Source: Prescottella subtropica (lineage in GTDB: Bacteria; Actinomycetota; Actinomycetes; Mycobacteriales; Mycobacteriaceae). From it: a stretch of DNA of 64,000 bases. The stretch lies in NCBI RefSeq assembly GCF_005434945.1, contig NZ_SKCH01000008.1, forward strand, positions 62,001 through 126,000, given 5' to 3'. The notes below the pieces were generated by a model. It had not been told where the DNA came from. It saw only the letters and a program-made list of their open reading frames with translations, and ran no database searches. Numbering within the stretch: the stretch's first letter is position 1; every line of letters begins with the position of its first letter. Made by a program: the position numbers and the translations under genes. This document shows positions 25,617-34,976 of this stretch, piece by piece.

Positions 25617-26426
25617 TTATTTCGTCTGGGTTCGGGCCAGATCGGCGGAGATGGCGGTGGCGGTCTCGACCGCGGCGGGCACGAGCGTCTCGTGCACCGC
25701 CTCGATCGTGTACCGGGCCGCCTGGGTCGAGATGTTCACGGCCGCGACGACGGTGCCGGACGCGTCGACGATCGGGGCGGCCAGCGAGCGCAGGCCCTCC
25801 TCGAGTTCCTGGTCGACGACGCAGAACCCTTGCGCGCGAATCCGATCGAGTGCGGCCCGCAGGTCGTCGCGGGTGGCGACGGTGCGCCCGGTGAGCGGCG
25901 CCAGATCGACCCCGGCGAGGTAAGCGTCGAGTGCGGCCGGGGCGAGCCCGGCCAGCAGCACCCGACCCATCGACGTCGCGAACGCGGGGAAGCGGGTGCC
26001 GATCGTGATGGACACCGTCATGATGCGGCTGACCGGGACACGCGCGACGTACACGACGTCCCCGCCGTCGAGGATCGACACCGACGTCGATTCGTGGACC
26101 CGCTGCGACAGCGCCTCGAGGTGCGGGCGGGCGATCTCGGGCAGGGACAGGCTCGACAGGTAGCTGTAGCCGAGTTCGAGGACCCGCGGGGTCAGCCAGA
26201 ACACGGAGCCGTCGGTGCGCACGTAGCCGAGTTCGACGAGGGTGAGCAGGAACCGGCGGGCGGTGGCGCGGGTCAGGTCCGTGGCCCGGGCCACGTCACT
26301 GAGGGTGCGGCGCGGATGCTCCGCGTCGAACGCCCGGATGACGGACAGCCCGCGTGCCAGGGACTGCACGTAATCGGTGGAGGCCGCGGCGGTCCCGCTC
26401 GTGTTCGTCTCGCTCGTGTCGGTCAC
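25617..26426 (-). CDS. pcaR: IclR-family regulator PcaR
   Basis: A 269-residue regulator with an N-terminal winged helix (about 20-80: VQSLARGLSVIRAFDAEHPR, TLSDVARATDLTRATARRFL) and an IclR ligand-binding domain (about 95-260: YLSSLSLPEIARPHLEALS, VYVARVPVSRIMTVSI, CVVDQELEEGLRSLAAP). The arrangement and motifs match PcaR/PobR/CatR regulators that respond to beta-ketoadipate-pathway metabolites. It starts with GTG at 26426, three bases after pcaL, and is therefore expressed with the operon it most likely controls. Predicted targets are the paired GTTC...GAAC sites near pcaH/pcaI and the permease. Confidence 0.9.
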   Translation of the reverse strand: MTDTSETNTSGTAAASTDYVQSLARGLSVIRAFDAEHPRRTLSDVARATDLTRATARRFLLTLVELGYVRTDGSVFWLTPRVLELGYSYLSSLSLPEIARPHLEALSQRVHESTSVSILDGGDVVYVARVPVSRIMTVSITIGTRFPAFATSMGRVLLAGLAPAALDAYLAGVDLAPLTGRTVATRDDLRAALDRIRAQGFCVVDQELEEGLRSLAAPIVDASGTVVAAVNISTQAARYTIEAVHETLVPAAVETATAISADLARTQTK

Positions 26427-26429
26427 GTG

Positions 26430-27608
26430 TCAGCTACTCCCCTCGGCGTCCGCCAGGTCGGCGATCGCCTGCTTGCCGAGCGCGAACGCCCGGTTACTGT
26501 TCGGCACACCCGCGTACACCGCGGTGTGCAGGAATACTTCCACGAGCTGTGCGGGGTCGATCCCGGCCCGCAGCGCGGACCGGATGTGCATGTCGAGTTC
26601 GTGGTCGTTGCCGACGGCGGTGAGGACCGCGAGGGTGAGCAGGCGTCGGGTGGGGTGGTCGAGGCCGTCGCGGGCCCAGATGTCGCCCCACGCGGTGCGG
26701 GTGATGAAGTCCTGGAACGGTTCGGTGAATGCGGTGCTGCCCGCGATCGAACGGTCCACGTGGGTGTCGCCGAGGACGGACCGGCGTACCCGTTCGCCGA
26801 CGGCGTGGACGGTGCGGCGGGCGTCGGCGACTGCGGCGGCGTCGGAGCCGGCGAGGTGCCGGTCGATCAGCCGGGTGACGGGGCCGGCCTGTTCGACGTT
26901 GGCGAGGTGCGCGCCGGGGGAGACGACGTGCAGGTGTGCACCGGCGATACCGTCGGCGATCGTCGCCAGCACCGGCGGCGGTGTGGGGCCGTCCTGCTCG
27001 CCGGCGATCACGAGGGTGGGGGCGACGATACGGGCCAGGTCGGCCCGCCCGTCCCACTGCGCCAGCGCCTCGCAGCAGCCGGCGTAGCCCTCGTCGGAGG
27101 TGCCGGACACCATCGCGACGTGCCGCTCGACGAGTTCCGGATCCCGCTGCGCCAGTTCGGGAGTGAACCAGCGTCCGACGATCGACTCGGCGATCGACGC
27201 GACACCGTCGGCGCGGACGGCCGCGGCCCGGTCCAGCCACGGCTGGGCGGGGGCGAACTGCGCCGACGTGCACAGCAGCGTCAGTGTCCGCACCCGGGCC
27301 GGACGGTGCGCGGCCAGCCACTGGCCGACGGCGCCGCCGAGGGACAGGCCCACGATGTGCGCGGCGTCCACCCCGAGCGTGTCGAGGAGCGCGACCACGT
27401 CGCCGCCGAGGTCGGCGACCGTGTACGGGCCGGCGGGGGCGGGGGAGCGGCCGTGGCCGCGGTGGTCGACGGCGATCACCCGGTAGCGAGCGGCGAGCGC
27501 GTGGATCTGCGGATCCCACATGTGCAGGTCGGAGCCGAGGGAGCCGAGCAGCACGACCGGCGGTGCGGCCGGGTCGCCGTGGGTCTCGTGGTGCAGGTCT
27601 ACCGTCAC
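26430..27608 (-). CDS. pcaL: Fused 3-oxoadipate enol-lactonase / carboxymuconolactone decarboxylase
   Basis: A 392-residue fusion of PcaD and PcaC, a form known in Rhodococcus and Streptomyces. Residues 1-260 are an alpha/beta hydrolase with VVLLGSLGSDLHMWDPQI, the nucleophile Ser89 in GLSLGGA and the catalytic His in SPGAHLANVE. Residues about 275-390 form the decarboxylase with RRSVLGDTHVDRS, WARDGLDHPTRRLLTLAV and EVFLHTAVYAGVPNSNRAF. It converts carboxymuconolactone to 3-oxoadipate in two steps. The GTG at 27608 has GGAGGA upstream and overlaps the pcaB stop as GTGA. Confidence 0.94.
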   Translation of the reverse strand: MTVDLHHETHGDPAAPPVVLLGSLGSDLHMWDPQIHALAARYRVIAVDHRGHGRSPAPAGPYTVADLGGDVVALLDTLGVDAAHIVGLSLGGAVGQWLAAHRPARVRTLTLLCTSAQFAPAQPWLDRAAAVRADGVASIAESIVGRWFTPELAQRDPELVERHVAMVSGTSDEGYAGCCEALAQWDGRADLARIVAPTLVIAGEQDGPTPPPVLATIADGIAGAHLHVVSPGAHLANVEQAGPVTRLIDRHLAGSDAAAVADARRTVHAVGERVRRSVLGDTHVDRSIAGSTAFTEPFQDFITRTAWGDIWARDGLDHPTRRLLTLAVLTAVGNDHELDMHIRSALRAGIDPAQLVEVFLHTAVYAGVPNSNRAFALGKQAIADLADAEGSS

Positions 27609-28936
27609 GGATGTCCTCCGGTGGTTCGGGTGGCGAGGGCCCGGTCGACGAGGTCGACGGCGTGGCCGAGGTAGTGCACGGGGTCGAGCAGGTCGCGCAG
27701 TGTCTCCGGGGACAGGTGCGCGGTGATCGCCGGGTCGGCGTCGAGTGCGGCACCGGATGCGGCTGCGGAGGTGACGATGTCGCGGGCGGCATCGGTGTGC
27801 TCGGACAGGGCTCGGGTGACGCGTTCGGCGAGGATCAGCCCGCCGGTCGCCTCGAGGTTGCGGGCCAGCGCGCCGGGGTGGACGTGCAGTCGGGTCAGGC
27901 TCGACGCGAGCCGTCCTGCGGCGCCGCCGGTGAGCCGCAGCAGATCGGTGAGCGTCTCCCATTCGGCGTGCCACGCCCCGGCCGCGCGGGCGAACTCGTG
28001 GTCCATCGACGACAGGATCGTCGACACCAGGCCCGGCACCCGCCGGGCCGCGGCGCGGGCGGTGATCGCGGCGACCGGATTGCGCTTGTGCGGCATGGCC
28101 GACGAGCCGCCGGGCGCGTCCTCGGCGACCTCACCGAACTCGGTGGACGCCATCGCGACGACGTCGGTGGCCGGCTTGGACACCGTGCCCGCCGCGAGTC
28201 CCAGCGCCGACGCCAGGGCGGCGATCGGGGTGCGGACGGTGTGCCACGGCACGGTCTGCCGGGCGAGACCGAGATCGTCGGCGAGGGCATCGGCCATGAC
28301 GAGGCCGTGCGGGTGGACGGCCGCGAGAGTGCCTGCCGCGCCGCCGAACGCGGCGGGCAGTGCGGACAGGGCCGTCTCGACGGCATCGGCCGCGGCGTCG
28401 AGTCCGGTGCACCACGACACCGCCAGCGCACCGAACGTGGTGGGCAGTGCCTGCTGGCCGAGGGTGCGCGCCACCATGGGGGTACTGCGGTGTCGGCCGG
28501 CGAGGTCGGCGGCGGCGTCGGCCGCGGCCCGCAGGTTGCCGGTGACGATGCGTCCGGCGTTGCTGGACAGCAGCATCAGCGCCGAGTCCAGGACGTCCTG
28601 GCTGGTGGCGCCGACGTGCACGGCCGCCGCCGGAACCCCCTCCGCCGCGCACGCGGCCCGCAGGATCTTCACCAGCGGGATCACCGGGTTGCCGCCGGCC
28701 GCGGATGCCCGACCCAGGTCGGCGACGTCGATCCGACCGGGTGCGGCCAAGCGCGCGGCGACGGCGGTCACCGTCGCCGCGTGGGCGGCGTCGACGAGTC
28801 CGACGGTGGCGGCCGCGCGGGTGAGCGCGGCCTCGACCTCGAGGAGTGCACCCACCCAGGCGTGGTCGGAGACCGTCTCGGCGAGCTCACCGGCCCCGAA
28901 GATCGGGTCGAACAGGTCGCCGCGGGTGTGCGTCAC
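27605..28936 (-). CDS. pcaB: 3-carboxy-cis,cis-muconate cycloisomerase PcaB
   Basis: A 443-residue member of the fumarase/aspartase superfamily that lactonises 3-carboxy-cis,cis-muconate. The superfamily signature GGSSAMPHKRNPVAAI is near residue 270, and the conserved GATSQDVLDSALML stretch near 120 supplies substrate contacts. The GTG at 28936 has GGAG (CAGGAGTTTCCC) upstream; a longer frame to 29002 overlaps pcaG. It lies between pcaG (13 nt) and pcaL (4-nt overlap). Confidence 0.93.
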   Translation of the reverse strand: MTHTRGDLFDPIFGAGELAETVSDHAWVGALLEVEAALTRAAATVGLVDAAHAATVTAVAARLAAPGRIDVADLGRASAAGGNPVIPLVKILRAACAAEGVPAAAVHVGATSQDVLDSALMLLSSNAGRIVTGNLRAAADAAADLAGRHRSTPMVARTLGQQALPTTFGALAVSWCTGLDAAADAVETALSALPAAFGGAAGTLAAVHPHGLVMADALADDLGLARQTVPWHTVRTPIAALASALGLAAGTVSKPATDVVAMASTEFGEVAEDAPGGSSAMPHKRNPVAAITARAAARRVPGLVSTILSSMDHEFARAAGAWHAEWETLTDLLRLTGGAAGRLASSLTRLHVHPGALARNLEATGGLILAERVTRALSEHTDAARDIVTSAAASGAALDADPAITAHLSPETLRDLLDPVHYLGHAVDLVDRALATRTTGGHP

Positions 28937-28949
28937 GGGAAACTCCTGA

Positions 28950-29591
28950 TCACAACTCGAAGAACGGCGTCTCGACACCGTCGGGGTCGCTGTCCTGAAC
29001 ATAGACGGTCAGGTGGTAGCCGTCGTCGGTCTTGCGCGCGATCAGCTTGGCGCGCTGCGACTCCGGCAGCGACGACAGCACCGGGTCGACGGCATGCGCC
29101 GCGGTGTCCTCCGGGAAGTACAGGCGCGTGTACAGACGCTCGAGCATGCCGCGCGCGAGGATCCCGACGTTCACGTGCGGTGCCTCGACGGTGTGGTTCT
29201 CGGCGGGCAGCGCACCCGGCTTGACGGTGTGGATCGCGGCGGTGCCGGTCTCGTCGGCGCCGGCGCGTCCGAAGCCGCGGAATCCCGCGGGCACCGACTC
29301 GGCCGCGCCCCGCGGATCGTCCGGGTGCGTGAAGCGTCCGGCGGCGTCGGCCTGCCACGTCTCGATCAGCGCGTCGGCGACCGGGACCCGATCCCCGTCG
29401 AACACGGTGACCTGCAGCGTGATCCGGCCGGGCGTGCCCTCGGGTGCGGCGTCGGGGCCGTCGGCCCACGGCAGGCCGATGTGCCAGTACGGGCCCACCG
29501 TCTGCGACGGGGTGACCCCGAACTCCGCGGTGGTGAAGTCGCCGGGGGTGACGTCGTAGATCGGCGCGGTGTTGGCGGTGCTGTCAGTCAT
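28950..29591 (-). CDS. pcaG: Protocatechuate 3,4-dioxygenase alpha subunit PcaG
   Basis: A 213-residue intradiol dioxygenase subunit. It keeps the fold motifs TPSQTVGPYWHIGLPW near 27, ALIETWQADAAGRF and the phrase APHVNVGILARGMLERL near 140, but it lacks the full set of iron ligands, which the beta subunit supplies. With PcaH it opens the protocatechuate ring between the hydroxyls. The ATG at 29591 overlaps the pcaH 3' end by 8 nt. It is second in the pcaHGBLRF operon. Confidence 0.95.
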   Translation of the reverse strand: MTDSTANTAPIYDVTPGDFTTAEFGVTPSQTVGPYWHIGLPWADGPDAAPEGTPGRITLQVTVFDGDRVPVADALIETWQADAAGRFTHPDDPRGAAESVPAGFRGFGRAGADETGTAAIHTVKPGALPAENHTVEAPHVNVGILARGMLERLYTRLYFPEDTAAHAVDPVLSSLPESQRAKLIARKTDDGYHLTVYVQDSDPDGVETPFFEL

Positions 29592-30306
29592 CGTGATCCT
29601 CGTCGTCCTCGAACGGGGTGGCCTCGCGTCCGCGCAGGACGATGTCGAAACGGAAACCCAGGGCCCAGTCGGCGACGGTCGCGTCGTAGTCGAACACGCC
29701 GACCATCCGGTGCCGGGCCTCGGCGGGCACCGAGTTGTAGATCGGGTCCTGGAAGAACAGCGGGTCGTCCGGGAAGTACATCTGCGTCACCAGACGCTGC
29801 GTGAACGACGTCCCGAACAGCGAGAAGTGGATGTGCGACGGCCGCCACGCGCTGTCGTGGTTGCGCCACGGGTACGCGCCCGGCTTGATCGTCGTGAACG
29901 AGTACCGGCCGTCGGCGTCGGTGGCGCAGCGGCCCACCCCGTCGAAGTGCGGGTCGAGCGGGGCCGGCCAGTTGTCACCGATGTGGCGGTAGCGTCCGGC
30001 GGCGTTCGCCTGCCACACCTCGAGCAGAGTGTTGGGGACGGGCGTGCCGTTCGAGTCGAGGACGCGGCCGTGGACGACGATCCGCTGTCCCTGCGCCTCG
30101 CCGCCGTTGGCCATGGTCAGGTCGGCGTCGCCGGGGGCGACCCGGTCCTCGCCGAACACGGGCCCGGTGAGTTCGCCGAGTCGCTGCGGCAGCAACTTCA
30201 GCGGCTGACGCGGACTGCGCAGGCGGGTGGTCTTGTAGTCGGCGAAATCGAGCGGCGCATTCACGCCGGAACCGAGCGGCGGGTACTGCGGGGGTAGATG
30301 AAGCAT
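29584..30306 (-). CDS. pcaH: Protocatechuate 3,4-dioxygenase beta subunit PcaH
   Basis: A 240-residue catalytic subunit. The Fe(III) ligands of the family are visible: a Tyr in GRYRHIGDNW, a Tyr in PGAYPWRN and the two His in RPSHIHFS; LLEVWQANAAGRY is the intradiol dioxygenase signature. The N-terminus has PPLGSGVNAP, usual for beta subunits. It starts with ATG at 30306 and is the first gene of the pca operon, facing pcaI across a promoter region that holds four operator-like 15-mers. Confidence 0.96.
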   Translation of the reverse strand: MLHLPPQYPPLGSGVNAPLDFADYKTTRLRSPRQPLKLLPQRLGELTGPVFGEDRVAPGDADLTMANGGEAQGQRIVVHGRVLDSNGTPVPNTLLEVWQANAAGRYRHIGDNWPAPLDPHFDGVGRCATDADGRYSFTTIKPGAYPWRNHDSAWRPSHIHFSLFGTSFTQRLVTQMYFPDDPLFFQDPIYNSVPAEARHRMVGVFDYDATVADWALGFRFDIVLRGREATPFEDDEDHDD

Positions 30307-30350
30307 GGGGACCTCGGTGACGGAATCAGCGGGCAGGGTACGAGCAGGAC

Positions 30351-30384
30351 GTTCGCAATGCGGACGTATAGACGCTATGCGAAC
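30351..30384. promoter_or_regulatory. Operator pair proximal to pcaH
   Basis: gttcgcaatgcggac at 30351-30365 and agacgctatgcgaac at 30370-30384 start 19 bp apart. Each matches the consensus gttcgcaatgcgaac of the permease promoter in at least one full half-site. Probable PcaR targets for pcaHGBLRF. Confidence 0.6.
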
Positions 30385-30430
30385 ACCCTAGCCGGTTCGC
30401 GAGGGTCGATCAACGATCTCGAGCGGGAGT

Positions 30431-30464
30431 GTTCGTAATGCGGACGAGAGTTCACAACGCGTAC
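30431..30464. promoter_or_regulatory. Operator pair proximal to pcaI
   Basis: gttcgtaatgcggac at 30431-30445 and gttcacaacgcgtac at 30450-30464 start 19 bp apart, 23 nt upstream of the chosen pcaI start at their nearer edge. Same 15-mer family as the pcaH and permease sites. Confidence 0.6.
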
Positions 30465-30486
30465 AGATAGTCGTATGCTGGCCGCC

Positions 30487-31236
30487 ATGATGGACAAAGT
30501 CATTGCCACAGCAGCCGAGGCTGTCGCCGACATCCCGGACGGTGCCACGATCGCCGTCGGCGGATTCGGCCTGGTCGGAGTGCCGGAGATCCTCATCGAC
30601 GCACTCCTCGCGCAGGGGGCGACGGACCTCGAGACCGTCAGCAACAACTGCGGCACCGACGGCTTCGGCCTCGGTGTGCTGCTCGAGCAGGGGCGCATCC
30701 GCCGCACCATCGGGTCGTACGTCGGCAGCAACAAGGAGTTCGCGCGCCAGTACCTCTCCGGTGAACTCGAGGTGGAGCTGACGCCGCAGGGCACCCTCGC
30801 CGAGCGGCTCCGGGCCGGCGGCGCCGGCATCCCCGCGTTCTTCACCCCGGCCGGTGTCGGCACCCAGGTCGCCGACGGCGGACTGCCGCGCCGCTACGAC
30901 GGCAACGGCGGCATCGCGGTCGCCAGCCCGCCCAAGGAGACCCGCGAGTTCGACGGCAAGACGTACGTCCTCGAACACGGCATAGTCGCCGACTACGCCC
31001 TCGTCCACGCATGGAAGGGCGACCGGCACGGCAACCTCGTGTACCGGCGCAGCGCCCGCAACTTCAACCCGCCCGCCGCCGCGTCCGGCCGCATCACCAT
31101 CGCGCAGGTCGAACACCTCGTCGAACCGGGCGAACTGGATCCCGAGCAGATCCACACCCCGGGCATCCACGTGCAGCGCGTCGTGCCCGTGGGCAAGGTC
31201 ACTGTCGGAATCGAGAAGCGAACGGTACGAGCATGA
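30487..31236 (+). CDS. pcaI: 3-oxoadipate CoA-transferase subunit A PcaI
   Basis: A 249-residue alpha subunit of class I CoA-transferase. It shows the CoA-binding glycine-rich [20 protein letters not shown] near residue 25, [13 protein letters not shown], and [14 protein letters not shown]. With PcaJ it activates 3-oxoadipate with succinyl-CoA. Three possible starts lie close together (30475, 30487, 30490); 30487 or 30490 gives the family N-terminus [16 protein letters not shown]. No clear Shine-Dalgarno sequence is present. It overlaps pcaJ by ATGA. General succinyl-CoA:3-ketoacid transferases are similar, and the pca context decides the call. Confidence 0.92.
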   Translation: MMDKVIATAAEAVADIPDGATIAVGGFGLVGVPEILIDALLAQGATDLETVSNNCGTDGFGLGVLLEQGRIRRTIGSYVGSNKEFARQYLSGELEVELTPQGTLAERLRAGGAGIPAFFTPAGVGTQVADGGLPRRYDGNGGIAVASPPKETREFDGKTYVLEHGIVADYALVHAWKGDRHGNLVYRRSARNFNPPAAASGRITIAQVEHLVEPGELDPEQIHTPGIHVQRVVPVGKVTVGIEKRTVRA

Positions 31237-31877
31237 CTCAGACGATCACCCGGAAGCTGACCCGCGAGCAGATGGCCGCGCGCGTCGCACAGGAACTGTC
31301 CGACGGACAGTACGTCAACCTCGGCATCGGCATGCCGACCCTGGTCCCCAACTTCGTGCCCGACGACATCACCGTCGTCCTGCACTCGGAGAACGGTGTC
31401 CTCGGCGTCGGCCCGTACCCCACCGAGGACGAACTCGACCCCGAACTCATCAACGCCGGCAAGGAAACCATCACGGCGATGCCCGGCGCCTCGTTCTTCG
31501 ACTCGTCGCAGTCGTTCGGCATGATCCGCGGCGGCCAGGTCGACGTCGCCGTCCTCGGCGCCATGCAGGTGTCCGCCACCGGTGACCTCGCCAACTGGAT
31601 GATCCCCGGCCACATGGTCAAGGGCATGGGCGGCGCGATGGACCTCGTCCACGGCGCCAAACGCGTCATCGTGATGATGGAACACGTCTCCAAGAAGGGC
31701 GACCCCAAGATCCTCGACGAATGCACCCTGCCGCTCACCGGCAAGGGCTGCGTGCAGCGGATCATCACCGACATGGCCGTCCTCGACGTCACCCCCGACG
31801 GACTACGCCTCGTCGAAACCGCCCCCGGCATCACCGTCGACGACGTCGTCGCCGCCACCGCCGCGACGCTGCTGTAG
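31233..31877 (+). CDS. pcaJ: 3-oxoadipate CoA-transferase subunit B PcaJ
   Basis: A 214-residue beta subunit. The catalytic Glu lies in [12 protein letters not shown] near residue 52, preceded by [35 protein letters not shown] and [17 protein letters not shown] are family motifs. The ATG at 31233 overlaps the pcaI stop (ATGA); the frame open from 31011 lies inside pcaI. A strong 40-nt palindrome follows 15 nt after the stop, before the convergent Nudix gene. Confidence 0.94.
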   Translation: MTQTITRKLTREQMAARVAQELSDGQYVNLGIGMPTLVPNFVPDDITVVLHSENGVLGVGPYPTEDELDPELINAGKETITAMPGASFFDSSQSFGMIRGGQVDVAVLGAMQVSATGDLANWMIPGHMVKGMGGAMDLVHGAKRVIVMMEHVSKKGDPKILDECTLPLTGKGCVQRIITDMAVLDVTPDGLRLVETAPGITVDDVVAATAATLL

Positions 31878-31892
31878 GCGGCTACGCCACCC

Positions 31893-31932
31893 GTGCGCCT
31901 TTTTGGTAGCTCCCACTACCAAAAAGGCGCAC
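31893..31932. repeat. GTGCGC palindrome, copy 1 (convergent site)
   Basis: A perfect 17-bp inverted repeat, arm gtgcgcctttttggtag, loop ctccca. It lies between the convergent pcaJ and Nudix genes and could terminate either. Near-identical elements occur at 47111 and 57569. Confidence 0.85.
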
Positions 31933-31941
31933 AGCGAGTGC

Positions 31942-32499
31942 TCACCGCCGCCGCGCCAATGTGACCAGGTGGTCGATGGTGTTCTTCTCGGCGCCGTCGG
32001 GGAGGGCGTCGACGGGCCACCAGCGCAGGTCCTGGGATTCGTCGCTGATGGTGGCGGGCGTCTCGGCGGCCGGGCCGGGTGCGGTGACGAGGAACCGTAG
32101 ATCCAGGTGCCGGGTGGGGACGCCGAGTGAGCACGTGATGGGGTGCGTGTGCGCCGACAGCAGTCGCGGATCGATCCGTAGACCGTCGATGCCGGACTCC
32201 TCCCGCGCCTCCCGCAGGGCCGCGTCGACGACGGTGTCGTCGCCCTCCTCGCAGTGCCCGCCGAGTTGGATCCAGCGGCCCACCCGCGGGTGCAGGGTGA
32301 GCAGCACGTGTTCGCCGGTGGCGTCGAGGACGAGTGACGACGCCGTGACGTGCCCGGGCGCGTGCGCGCGCAGGCAGCCGTCGGGGGCGGAGTCGAGGAA
32401 CGCGAGCATGGTGTGCCGCAACGAGTCCGCGTCGTCGGAGTCGGCGACCCAGTCCGTGAGCGCCGCCCGCGCCGATGCGTGCAGCGACCGGGCACTCAA
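31942..32499 (-). CDS. Nudix hydrolase
   Basis: A 185-residue protein with an N-terminal helical extension (about 1-45) and a Nudix fold. The Nudix box is [16 protein letters not shown] then REAREESGI, a common variant with one extra residue before REAREE. The preceding [18 protein letters not shown] is also typical. Substrate unknown. The start is TTG at 32499, overlapping the fbiB stop (TTGA), so it is translationally coupled to the F420 genes; it could act in nucleotide or F420-related housekeeping, but that is inference. Confidence 0.87.
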   Translation of the reverse strand: MSARSLHASARAALTDWVADSDDADSLRHTMLAFLDSAPDGCLRAHAPGHVTASSLVLDATGEHVLLTLHPRVGRWIQLGGHCEEGDDTVVDAALREAREESGIDGLRIDPRLLSAHTHPITCSLGVPTRHLDLRFLVTAPGPAAETPATISDESQDLRWWPVDALPDGAEKNTIDHLVTLARRR

Positions 32500-33863
32500 A
32501 GCTCCACCAGCGCGTCGCCGGGCTCACGCGCATCCCGCGGCGTCAACGGCTCGAGTGGATGTCCGACGGCGATCGCCCCGAGCGGCTGCCAGTCGGCGGG
32601 CAGATCCAGGGCGGTCCGGACGGTGTCGGCCGCGAAGATCGTCGACCCGATCCAGCAGCTGCCGACGCCGCGGGTCGCGAGCGACACCAGCAGCCCCTGC
32701 ACGGCGGCACCGACCGCGACCGTGAACATCGTCGACTCGGCGCGGGTGCGCCGCTCGTCCGGATAGTCGTGGGCGCCGTCCGGTACACAGAACGGGATCA
32801 CCACCTCGGGGGCGTGGAACAGGATGTCGCCGCGCGCGATCCGCATCTCGATCCGCTCGGCGTCCAGGCCGTCGGACGCGAGATCCGTGCGCCAGCGCTC
32901 GCGCATCGCGTCCAGCAGGCGGGCCCGGACGTCGGGACTGCGCAGCCACACGAACCGCACCGGACGGGTGTGGTGCGGGGCCGGCGCGGTGAGCGCGTCC
33001 GCGATCGCGGCGCGCAGCACGTCGGGGTCCACCGGCTCGTCGGAGAATTCGCGCACCGACCGGCGCAGCAGCAGCGCCTCACGCCGGCCCTGCTCGAACG
33101 ATTCGGCGGTGCCCAACCAGAACAGGTCCTCCGGGCCGCGGCGGATCAGATCCTGCGCCGACGAGCCGTCGTCGAGACCGTCTGCGTCGAGACCGTCCAC
33201 GGCGAGACCGCGCACGACCGCGACCGGCATGCCGCCCAGCTTGCCCTTGACGAGGTCGGCGGCGGCGGCGATCTCGTCGGCCACGGCCACCTCGGTCACC
33301 AGCAGCTCGTTGCCCTGACCGTCCACCGAACCGGCGTACGCGTGCAGCACCGGAATGCCGGACGCCCCGATCGCGGCGTCGATCTGCCCGATCCGCCACG
33401 CCCGCCCCATCGTGTCGGTCACGACGACCGCGACCCGCACCCCGAGACGGTTCTCGATGTCCTGCCGCAGCTTTCGGGCACTGCCGTCCGGGTCCTCCGG
33501 CAGCAGTGCGAGTTCGGCGCCGTCGACGTTGGAGCCGTCGATGCCCGACGCGGCCTGCACGATGCCGAGCTTGTTCTCGGTGATGAGGGTGCGGCCCTTG
33601 CGGGCCACGACCCGTACCGCCTCCTGGTCGACGAGACGCCTACGTGCAGCATCCCGCTCGTCGGGGTCGGTGGGGGAGGCCACGATCCGGCCCTCCACCT
33701 TGGAGAACACCTTGCTGGTGACGACCACGACGTCGCCGTCGGCCAGCCACGGCGCCGCGTCGGTGATCGCCGCGGACAGGTCGTCGCCGGGCCGGAACTC
33801 GGGCAGCCCCGGCACCGGCAGGATCTCGATCGCCCGCCCGGCCCCGTGATCGCGCACGGTCAC
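32496..33863 (-). CDS. fbiB: Coenzyme F420 gamma-glutamyl ligase / nitroreductase FbiB
   Basis: A 455-residue two-domain enzyme. Residues about 8-245 are the CofE-type ligase ([55 protein letters not shown]), which adds glutamates to F420-0. Residues about 260-450 are an FMN nitroreductase-like domain ([27 protein letters not shown]), which in mycobacteria reduces dehydro-F420. The GTG at 33863 overlaps the fbiA stop (GTGA). The fusion is typical of actinobacteria. Confidence 0.94.
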   Translation of the reverse strand: MTVRDHGAGRAIEILPVPGLPEFRPGDDLSAAITDAAPWLADGDVVVVTSKVFSKVEGRIVASPTDPDERDAARRRLVDQEAVRVVARKGRTLITENKLGIVQAASGIDGSNVDGAELALLPEDPDGSARKLRQDIENRLGVRVAVVVTDTMGRAWRIGQIDAAIGASGIPVLHAYAGSVDGQGNELLVTEVAVADEIAAAADLVKGKLGGMPVAVVRGLAVDGLDADGLDDGSSAQDLIRRGPEDLFWLGTAESFEQGRREALLLRRSVREFSDEPVDPDVLRAAIADALTAPAPHHTRPVRFVWLRSPDVRARLLDAMRERWRTDLASDGLDAERIEMRIARGDILFHAPEVVIPFCVPDGAHDYPDERRTRAESTMFTVAVGAAVQGLLVSLATRGVGSCWIGSTIFAADTVRTALDLPADWQPLGAIAVGHPLEPLTPRDAREPGDALVEL

Positions 33864-34855
33864 AGCGCAACCCCGGCGATGTCGAGGGCGGCGCGCACCA
33901 TGTCGGCGGTCGCGTCGGGATCGGTCATGAGCAGCGGAACGCTGCGCACCTCGACCCCCGGCACGTCGGCGGTGTCGGTGGAGTGGATCAGCCAGCCGTC
34001 GAGGATGCCGGTCGCCGAGCGCGCCCCGTAGTGGCGGCCGATGGCCTCGGCGGACGTCTCCACCCCGATCACGGACAGGCATTCGTCGGCCATGCCGCGT
34101 AACGGTTTCCCGTCGATCACCGGGGACAGGCCGACGACCTTCGCGGCCGTGGTGCGCAGCGCGCCGCGGATGCCGGGGACGGCGAGGATCGCGCCGATGC
34201 TCACGACCGGGTTCGACGGGGCCAACAGTACGACGTCCGCGGTCTCGATGGCCTCGAGCACGCCCGGCGCCGGTGTCGCCTGCTCGGCGCCGATGTGCGC
34301 GAAGCTGTGGGTGGGGATCTGCGCCTTGTGGCGGACCCACCACTCCTGGAAGTGGATCGCCTTCTGCGTCGGATCGGCAGGGTCGGACTCGGGATCGGTG
34401 ACGACGACGTGGGTTTCGCTGCGGTCGTCGCTGACCGGCAGCAGTGTGACACCCGGCTGCCAGCGGTTGCACAGTGCCTCGGTCACCGCCGAGAGCGGGT
34501 AGCCGGTGCGCAGCATCTGGCTGCGGATCAGATGCGTGGCGATGTCCCGGTCGCCGAGGCCGAACCAGTCCGGCTGGGCGCCGTAGGCCGCGAGTTCCTC
34601 TTTGGCATTCCAGGTTTCACCGGCATGACCCCACCCGCGTTCGGGGTCGATGCCGCCGCCGAGGGTGTACATGCAGGTGTCGAGATCCGGGCAGATCCGC
34701 AGGCCGTGCATCCACACGTCGTCGCCGACGTTGACGACGGCGGTGATCCGATGCGCGGGGCCGTCCCCGCCGTTCCCGGCATCTTCGAGCAGGTTCCGAA
34801 CTCCTTGGAGGAATCGAGCCCCGCCGACGCCGCCAACCAATACAGTCACGTTCAC
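33860..34855 (-). CDS. fbiA: F420 biosynthesis phospho-transferase FbiA
   Basis: A 331-residue CofD-family enzyme that joins a phosphoenolpyruvate- or phospholactate-derived group to FO. Motifs: [17 protein letters not shown] at the N-terminus, [20 protein letters not shown], the TYGLGG-like [14 protein letters not shown], and [19 protein letters not shown] near 215. It starts with GTG at 34855. First gene of the fbiA-fbiB-Nudix operon, divergent from whiB2 as in M. tuberculosis (Rv3261-Rv3260c). Confidence 0.94.
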   Translation of the reverse strand: MNVTVLVGGVGGARFLQGVRNLLEDAGNGGDGPAHRITAVVNVGDDVWMHGLRICPDLDTCMYTLGGGIDPERGWGHAGETWNAKEELAAYGAQPDWFGLGDRDIATHLIRSQMLRTGYPLSAVTEALCNRWQPGVTLLPVSDDRSETHVVVTDPESDPADPTQKAIHFQEWWVRHKAQIPTHSFAHIGAEQATPAPGVLEAIETADVVLLAPSNPVVSIGAILAVPGIRGALRTTAAKVVGLSPVIDGKPLRGMADECLSVIGVETSAEAIGRHYGARSATGILDGWLIHSTDTADVPGVEVRSVPLLMTDPDATADMVRAALDIAGVAL

Positions 34856-34947
34856 GTTCCGAAGCCTATGCGGTGCCGTCGAATCGGTCGGGTTCTACCA
34901 CGATTGCGGGACGTGCGCGGGATGGTAAACGACTTTCCCGTTTCGGC

Positions 34948-34976
34948 TTGACCCGACACGCCAGCGCGTGTCTAAT
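34948..34976 (+). promoter_or_regulatory. whiB2 promoter with inverted repeat in spacer
   Basis: TTGACC (34948-34953) and TCTAAT (34971-34976) are separated by 17 bp, a good housekeeping promoter. The spacer holds gacacgc and gcgtgtc (34955-34961 and 34966-34972), an inverted repeat with a 4-nt gap that reaches into the -10. The implied leader to the whiB2 ATG is about 170 nt. The rest of the 297-nt gap shows no supported gene. Confidence 0.6.

Noticed and set aside
31893-31932. Plain terminator explanation for all GTGCGC palindromes
   Set aside because: Copy 3 at 57569 sits between divergent genes, and all three copies share sequence and not only structure, so a family of elements fits better. 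Termination may still be one of their functions.
32350-34031. Plus-strand frames across the fbiB region
   Set aside because: They overlap fbiB, whose ligase and nitroreductase motifs are complete on the minus strand.
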